A DNA stretch of 64,000 bases from Calamus simplicifolius (taxonomy: Eukaryota > Streptophyta > Magnoliopsida > Arecales > Arecaceae): contig UESW01004240.1 of NCBI GenBank assembly GCA_900491605.1, positions 166,349-230,348 of the forward strand, in the 5' to 3' direction. How positions within the stretch are numbered: the first letter of the stretch is position 1; each line of letters starts with the position of its first letter. Below are positions 57,519-64,000 of the stretch, one piece after another. Below the pieces are notes generated by a model that saw only the letters and a program-made list of their open reading frames with translations, made no database searches and had not been told where the DNA came from. Made by a program: the position numbers and the translations under genes.

Positions 57519-60500
57519 ATGGACCGCGAAGAAGACGAGCCACCGCCCCGCCTGCCGCCGCTGTCGGAGAGCGAGGAGGCCAGCCTTTTTCACTGGGATG
57601 AGGGCGCGGAAGGGGGGGCAGCGGCGACTGGAGCAACCGAAGCGGACGACTCGCAGCTCCTCGCCTCTTCCCCTTCCCGCTCATCTCCCTTAACTGGAGA
57701 CGAGGCGGAGGCTGCCGCCTTCGAGCCGGAGGCCCCCGGAGATGCTGTCGCGGGAGAGGAGGCCGTGCAGATGGGCATAGAGACGGTGGAGCCGCCCGCC
57801 GAGGCTGCGATCCAGGGCAGCGGGAAGCGGAAGCGTGGACGCCCACCTAAGGCCCAGGGCGGCGGGAGGGCGCCGCCGGCTAAGAGAAAGGAGGAGGAAG
57901 AAGTGTGTTTCATATGCTTCGATGGAGGTAATCTTGTGGTCTGTGATCGTAGGTGAGTGGGATTTGTCTCTCGGTGTCTCGTTTCTAGGCTTTTGATGGT
58001 TTGTTGTCGTCCAAATGATGTCTTTTGTGATGTCTTTTGTTCTAGGGGTTGTTCAAAGGTATATCACCCGGCTTGTGTCAACCGGGATGATGCCTTCTTT
58101 CGCACGAGGGGACGTTGGAATTGCGGTAAGATTCACCAGCGTTCTCACAATTCGTTGGTCCATCATTATGCGTGTATATATATTGCTTCTTTACTGTAGC
58201 GTTGGAATTTGGAATGGGCCATTTCAGTTGGCGATTGGTTGGTTCCATATATTGTTCAAATTTCTGAAATTAATAACAAAACAAAGGGAGGAAATGACTA
58301 ATGACTGCGTGCTATATAGAGTTGTCAGACCGACCTTGTTAAATGGTTGTGCCAGTTTAGTTGGCTTTATTTCTCTGACAGTGAAGCCTCCGTTTCCCAG
58401 GGGCATTGAGCTGGAAAATATACCTTCTTGACTCGATATTTTAATCATTTCGTTTCTTTTGGAAAGGTTGTTGAGCTAAACACATTGCTTCAGAGCCAGA
58501 CACACTGAAGGCAACTTGATAACATAAAACAAGACAATGAATTGAGAGGCTACTAAAAAGTCCCTTCCATGCATTTGTTCTAGGGATTGATGTTTTCGCT
58601 TAGTGGTGCATTCTGTGGTTTCCTCAACCTAGATTGAGAATGGTTTTTTGTTTTTTGAAAATAGCATCCGATTAGCAACTTCCATGCCGGCATTGCTTTC
58701 TTTAGATGTAGTTTTCTTGGGAACATTGAACAAATGTAAAAGTAAGGTAAGCTCAAGGGATCCACTAACGTATAAGTGGTAGTTGATGTTATCATCATGG
58801 AAGAATGCTGAGTTACTCTCTTTTGTGGTGGGAATAAGAGAAGAAAATCAAGTTTCTTATGACTATGCAAATGAATTTGTAACTATTATGGAAAAATGAA
58901 TCTAGGGTTTAAAAAAAATAATAACAATAATACGTATGTGGTTCAGTACAAGGGTGTATGTCCATGGGCAGAGAAAATAGAGGAAATTCTTACAAATCCC
59001 AGCTCATCACCACTCAAATTCTGAAATGTAAGTATATACTCTAAATTGTCACATACAGAGACACATGCATGGACATCTAAATAGGCTACAGCCACCAGGC
59101 TGAAGGCTTATGTAGAGGCCATTCTCTTTGCTGATATCTAAATACCTGACACCATTGGCTTGTATTTCATAAAGTTCCACAGAAATGCCTCTACTGTCTT
59201 CTCCATAAAGATCCAAAGGGGCACCATTTGGCTTCTTCGAACATCAGTCAGATCCAAGAAGTGCCTGAACTTGCTAACGGGGACAATCTTGGTCATCATA
59301 TTTATTGGTTGCATACTTGTGTTGTAGTGGTCTTTGGTGCTATGATATTATTCAGTCACGTTCTTCTTGATGAAGTGATTTGTCACATGAATGTTCTTGG
59401 CCATCCAATGATCCGTCCGAGTTTTAGTTAAATCTAGAAGTGTCTTTCACATTCTACATCCGTTTCATCTTGTTGCAAGCCTGATCACCAATCACAAAAG
59501 ATTAACTATTTAATTTAGTATTTGACTTGTAAGAAAGCTTTTGTGTAAAACATGATTCAAACTTCAAAGTATACCTTAATGGTGTTATACAATTGGATCA
59601 TGCACATTTGAAAATCATGAATGAGATCAGTGTACAAGGGGCAAAAATGCATTAAAGTATGGAAATAAAAGGTTAGAAGCATCAGTGATTCAAGTCTAGG
59701 TAGGACGAGGGCCATCTCGGCTATCCCATCCTGTGCCAGAGAGATTTCGATATTGGTTCTGAGCATCCCATCCCATCTTGTCTTAGCCATAATACATTAT
59801 AGTGTTAATTTTAGATATATCTAATTTATTATAAAAATATAACTTTTGATGTTCAAATATGTTTAAAAATCAATAAAATACTAAAGATTCATAATAATTT
59901 TTCTAAAGAAAAAAATCACAAGCAAGTACTATAATGTATGATCGAGTCAAGGATCAGGATGGGACATGGAGCATCTTATTCCGTGAAAAAATTAGAATGC
60001 CTCTATGAGATTTAGAACTTTGAGAAGAACCACTGAATGGGTTGACCTTCCAAATTATTGTGGATCCAAGATTGCTCATTGCACTCAAAGTAATAATCTT
60101 AGATATTCATTGAGCATTGTTTGCAGATAGGATGGACCATGCTTAATGGTTCATTGAGGAAGTCAAGAAAAGAAAAAAAGAGAGGAGAAAATCTGCACAG
60201 TGATGTTTGCGGAATTTGCAATCCTTGCTATGAACCTCTCAATAGAGTATCATGGAGATGGAGAAAACAAAGCAATTGGCTTGCCCCTTGGGCTGCTAAT
60301 CCCTATTCTCAAGGGATGTTAAAATGGACATAAAAGATGACTTATGCTATCCTTGAAGGAGTTATCTGTGATTGGTGGTTCTCTCACCTCTCTAACCTTT
60401 CATCTGGAAATGCCACACCCTTTTTTTCTGGATTTATCCCCTTAGATTAGGGTTCTGGTTGTCAGATTAGCCATAAGCAGAGAGTTTATGCAGGACTATA

Positions 60501-63500
60501 AGTTTTCTCAGTGTTTTCTTCCAGGGATTTGTGAGTTTTAATAAGATTTGTGATCATGTTTTAGAAATATTAGTATCAAGTACTTGATATTGATTTATCT
60601 AACTTTGATCTCAAATCTCATAGGCCTTTTTTATAACCTCATGTTAGATTATCATCAAATAATACAACAATATTAGAAATGATAAAACACAATTTTTTAA
60701 AGAAGCCTTGCATACTTTAAAGTTTTTTAAAAAATTAATGTTATTTTAGTATAAAATCACAAAATTGATACGCAAAAGGGTAGCAAATAAGTTATTTGAA
60801 ATGATGTGTCATCTGCTATTCTTGACTATTTATTTTTCTTTATTTTATATGTTTTCTGGTTATGAATCTTTTTGTTTTTGTTATATCTTTTGGCGGAATC
60901 TGTAAATATTTACTAATTGGAAACATGATCCATTTTGTGCGTTCTTATAATGTTGATTAGCTCATCCATGGGGTAATGTAGATTAGCTTATCCCCGGGGT
61001 AAATTACCAGAAGCAAATCAAGGAAGAAAAGACAACACATGCAATCACACTTTCATTTAATCATTAGATGCTCGGCATTCATGAGAAAATGGTTGGAGTT
61101 GTTTTGGAAATGGCAAACTCAATAGCATTTTTATTTAAGATAATTGTTGATTTAAATTTAATAGGTGGTAATTTATATAGCTGCTATACATTAAGGGTTC
61201 ATAAAGCCAAATAAAAAGAGAAAAAAATATCTTCATAAGTTAATCATCATGAAAATTTAATCAGAATAACTGGTGGCAGAAAAGGCATTTCAATGTCTTT
61301 GCAAAGAAGGCTGTTAGCGGAGCATGATAATTTTAAGATTCTAATTATTTAGTTTCTCTTGCTTGTGTTCTTGATTGTTCTTATAACTTATAGTTGCCTT
61401 TTGCTTTAATATGTATGGATATTTAATTTTGTACATTGTTATGCAAATTTCTCTTATTTATCTTCCCCTGTGGAATATTTTCTTTGATAGTGGAATACTG
61501 GCTTTAGTAAAACAGGATATTGCTGCTGTTTTCTATGTCAAGATATTTTGGTTTACAAAGCCAACAGAACTTTTCTACAGATTTACTATATCCTGGATCT
61601 TTGTCGTCATCTGGTTGTTTTTGCTTTGCATCTCAGGTTGGCATATATGCAGCATATGTGAAAAGGCAGCTAACTACTTCTGCTGTACCTGTACCTATTC
61701 TCTTTGCAAAGGTTGCATGCGAGATGCTACCTTTTTTTGTGTTAGAGGAAATAAAGGCTTATGTGAGACTTGCTATAGCACTGTAATGTTGATAGAATCA
61801 AATGAGAATGGAAATGAGAATAAGGTGTGCTTTTGATCTGTCACTCACATGATGTATGCTATTTTCTTTCCTAAAATTGACAGTTCTTCTTACATTTGTT
61901 GGCTCCTTTTAAAGGAGAATGTTTTTGAAATAATAAATACAGCTTTCAAATTGCAAGTCATAATCAAATATGCACTCTATAAATTTGAGAGAATAATTGA
62001 TTATGATTCACTCGATTTGATGCTTTTTCCCCTTTTGGCTCTCCTCTTGGCACGAGCTTAGGAACCTACAATTTCTGTCATTATTGTTGCTTGTGTCTTA
62101 GGTCTGTATAATAATCATTATATTTGTTGCACTTCTGTCACCTGAAACTACTGTTCTAGTGACAAGGCATCCAAATGCCTTAGGTGCCCAGATAATTACG
62201 GTTGGTCGATTCACTACTTGTTTATAAGAATTTGGCAACTCACAATTTCTTTACTACCATGCAAATAAAATATTTAACCTTTTATTTATATTTCTGATGG
62301 AGGGGTTGCACCTTTGTATTTGGTGCAGGCTGGTGTTGATTTTAATGACAGGAATAGTTGGGAATATTTGTTCAAGGAATATTGGTTAGATCAGAAAAGA
62401 AAACTAGTGTTAACATTAGAAGAGCTGAAAAATGCTAAAAATCCATGGAAAGGATCGGGTGTTTCTGCATACAATGAAGAATCGTCTGATGAATTATATA
62501 ATGCTAATGATGACCAAGAAGATAGCTCTGAGAGCTCCTCAGGACATCGCGATGGAAGCACTTCTTCAAGAAGAAAAATGAGAAAGCATTCTCGGAATAC
62601 TGTTGATGATGAAAGCTTAGCCAAAGAAGTAGATACCGAAATGGCATTCATGCCTGAAGATGCTATGTGGGCTTCTCAAGAGCTTTTAGAATTTGTGGCA
62701 CACATGAAAAATGGTGATTTGTCTGTTCTATCGCAGTTTGATGTTCAGGCTCTTTTGCTTGAATATATAAAACGAAATAATCTTCGTGATCCTCGTAAAA
62801 AGAGTCAAATTGTATGTGATTCACGGCTTCGGAACTTATTTGGGAAACCCCGTGTAGGGCATTTTGAAATGTTAAAGCTTTTAGAATCACACTTTCTTAT
62901 AAAAGAGGCATCACAGGCAGATGCAGATGACAATGAAGCAGTAGTTATGGATCCTGATTCTGTTCAAACGGATGCTGAAGGATACAGTGATACAGCAGCA
63001 AAAATGAATTTAGATAAGAGAAGAAAATCCCGTAAAAAGAATGAGGAGAGAGAACCACAGACCAATCTTGATGATTATGCAGCAATAGATGTTCATAACG
63101 TCAATCTAGTTTACCTCCGCCGCAATTTGGTGGAGGATTTGATTGATGATATTGACACATTCCATGAGAAAGTTGCTGGATCCTTTGTGAGGATAAGGAT
63201 TCCTGGTACAGGCCAGCGGCTAGACATGTATCGCCTTGTTCAAGTTGTTGGTAAGATCTTTTTCCACCTAATATGAAAGCTTGGCGAATGAGGATTCATA
63301 AAGCACAAGGCTTGTTGGTTATGATTATGCATCTTTTATTCATGCAAATTGAGCTTAGAATGTTTAATGATGACACTCATCAATCTTTTCTATACAGGGA
63401 CACAATTGTTTGCAGAAAAATACAAAATTGGTAAGAAAACAACAGATATTGCACTGGAAATACTAAATCTGGACAAGATGGAGGTTGTAACCATTGATAG

Positions 63501-63525
63501 CATCTCAAATCAGGAGTTCACTGAG
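57519..63525 (+). CDS. NERD: NERD-like PHD/SWIB/Plus-3 protein (zinc finger CCCH protein 19/44 type), 5' part
   Basis: NERD-type proteins act in the nucleus in RNA-directed DNA methylation; they read histone H3 with the PHD finger and have a GYF/AGO-binding region further on. Exons seen are 57519-57952, 58046-58125, 61637-61824, 62329-63250 and 63398-63525; all junction phases fit, and the gene runs past the window. Order: an acidic Pro/Glu/Ala-rich N-terminus, an AT-hook-like GKRKRGRPPK, then a PHD finger spread over exons 1-3 (CFICFDGGNLVVCDRR, GCSKVYHPACV, RGRWNCGWHICSICEKAANY, CCTCTYSLCKGCM). Exon 4 has SWEYLFKEYWLDQKRKL, a Ser/Glu/Asp-rich linker and a SWIB domain (LLEFVAHMKNGD, FDVQALLLEYIKRNNLRDPR, LFGKPRVGHFEMLKLLESHF). 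Plus-3 opens in exon 4 (LVYLRRNLVEDLI, GSFVRIRIPGTGQRLDMYRL) and continues in exon 5. No damage is seen. Confidence 0.88.
58126..61636 (+). other. Large intron of the NERD-like gene
   Basis: A 3.5-kb intron splits the PHD finger (after RGRWNCG). It is AT-rich. The open frames inside (58.0-58.4, 59.2-59.8, 60.1-60.3 kb) match no family I know. Short CATCCCATCC words near 59.73-59.78 kb and GGATGGGACATGG near 59.96 kb are in inverse orientation, but the unit is too diffuse to call. Confidence 0.7.
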
Positions 63526-64000
63526 GTTAGTATTTGTTGCCCTTCTGTAGTTTCTGCTCTTTTTGACCTTGTCCAGCAACCCAACCAAGATAATGAATAT
63601 ATACCAGAAATCGTATTCCATGTTGTTAATGTTTAGGTGGCCGTCTGTGTCTCCTTTTTGTCACTTTTGCTAACCTTGAACTCATACTGAGACATCTGTT
63701 TTGTTTTGGAATGGAATGCAACACAGGAGTTCAAAAGTCAACAAAATAATAATCTATTATATGATTTCAGCTATAAGATGTAGTATGGACTCTTATGCTT
63801 TTCTTGCAGTTAAGTGATTAATTATCATTCTGACCGTTGATTATTTTAACACTTTCCTTTTGCTTGATACTCTTTCCATTTTGATTATTGTGCCTTGGTG
63901 CGCCATTTTCAACAATGCCATTAATTTTTGCACGTGCTCTGTAAAATCACAACTGTATGAGGCAATAATATTGGAGACGTTACAAATGCATCCTTGGGGG
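63526..64000 (+). other. Intron of the NERD-like gene at the window edge
   Basis: After the donor at 63526 (GTTAGT) no further Plus-3 exon is visible before the window ends. Confidence 0.6.

Overview
The window is nuclear DNA of a flowering plant. It carries intron-rich genes with GT-AG introns of up to about 5.5 kb, two nuclear genes for plastid proteins, and plant-type transposons. I lean towards a monocot with moderately large introns (a palm would fit), but the sequence alone does not settle the species.

Four cellular genes are supported. (1) On the + strand, 658-17713 holds the 3' part of an EDA2-type serine carboxypeptidase (peptidase S28). Its introns contain a degenerate RTE-type LINE, a second truncated RTE copy and several MITE-like repeats. 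(2) On the - strand, 20939-19278 is a six-exon chloroplast class I fructose-bisphosphate aldolase. It reads well except for one missing base in exon 2 and a GC-AG intron. (3) On the - strand, 28598-23918 is a CPP1/CDF1-type thylakoid J-like protein, with a probable 5'UTR exon near 31.0-31.1 kb and a long hairpin MITE in the intron between. (4) On the + strand, 57519 to beyond the window edge is a NERD-type PHD/SWIB/Plus-3 chromatin protein; five exons are visible.

Between genes 3 and 4 (31.2-56.3 kb) lies a nested stack of mobile DNA. The outer layer is a Mutator-like element (31213-41749) with imperfect terminal inverted repeats and a perfect 9-bp target duplication. It carries a decayed plant-mobile-domain (PMD) gene on the + strand and the FAR1-domain half of a MULE transposase on the - strand. 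It also has arrays of GGCCGAACA palindromes near both ends. A gag-only LTR retrotransposon (34413-40669, TR-GAG type) sits inside the transposase reading frame with a perfect 5-bp target duplication. Further right are an L1-type LINE 3' end (- strand), a truncated Ty1/copia element (+), a broken receptor-like cytoplasmic kinase pseudogene (+), and a hAT element (49896-56258). The hAT element has matching ends, a 7/8 target duplication, a degenerate BED/hATC transposase and two apparent captured host-gene pieces: an importin-5-like exon and an NHL/LEA2-like segment.

The MULE insertion lies just upstream of the probable CPP1 5'UTR, so it probably moved the original CPP1 promoter about 10.5 kb away. 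No RNA genes, CRISPR arrays or prokaryotic features were seen.
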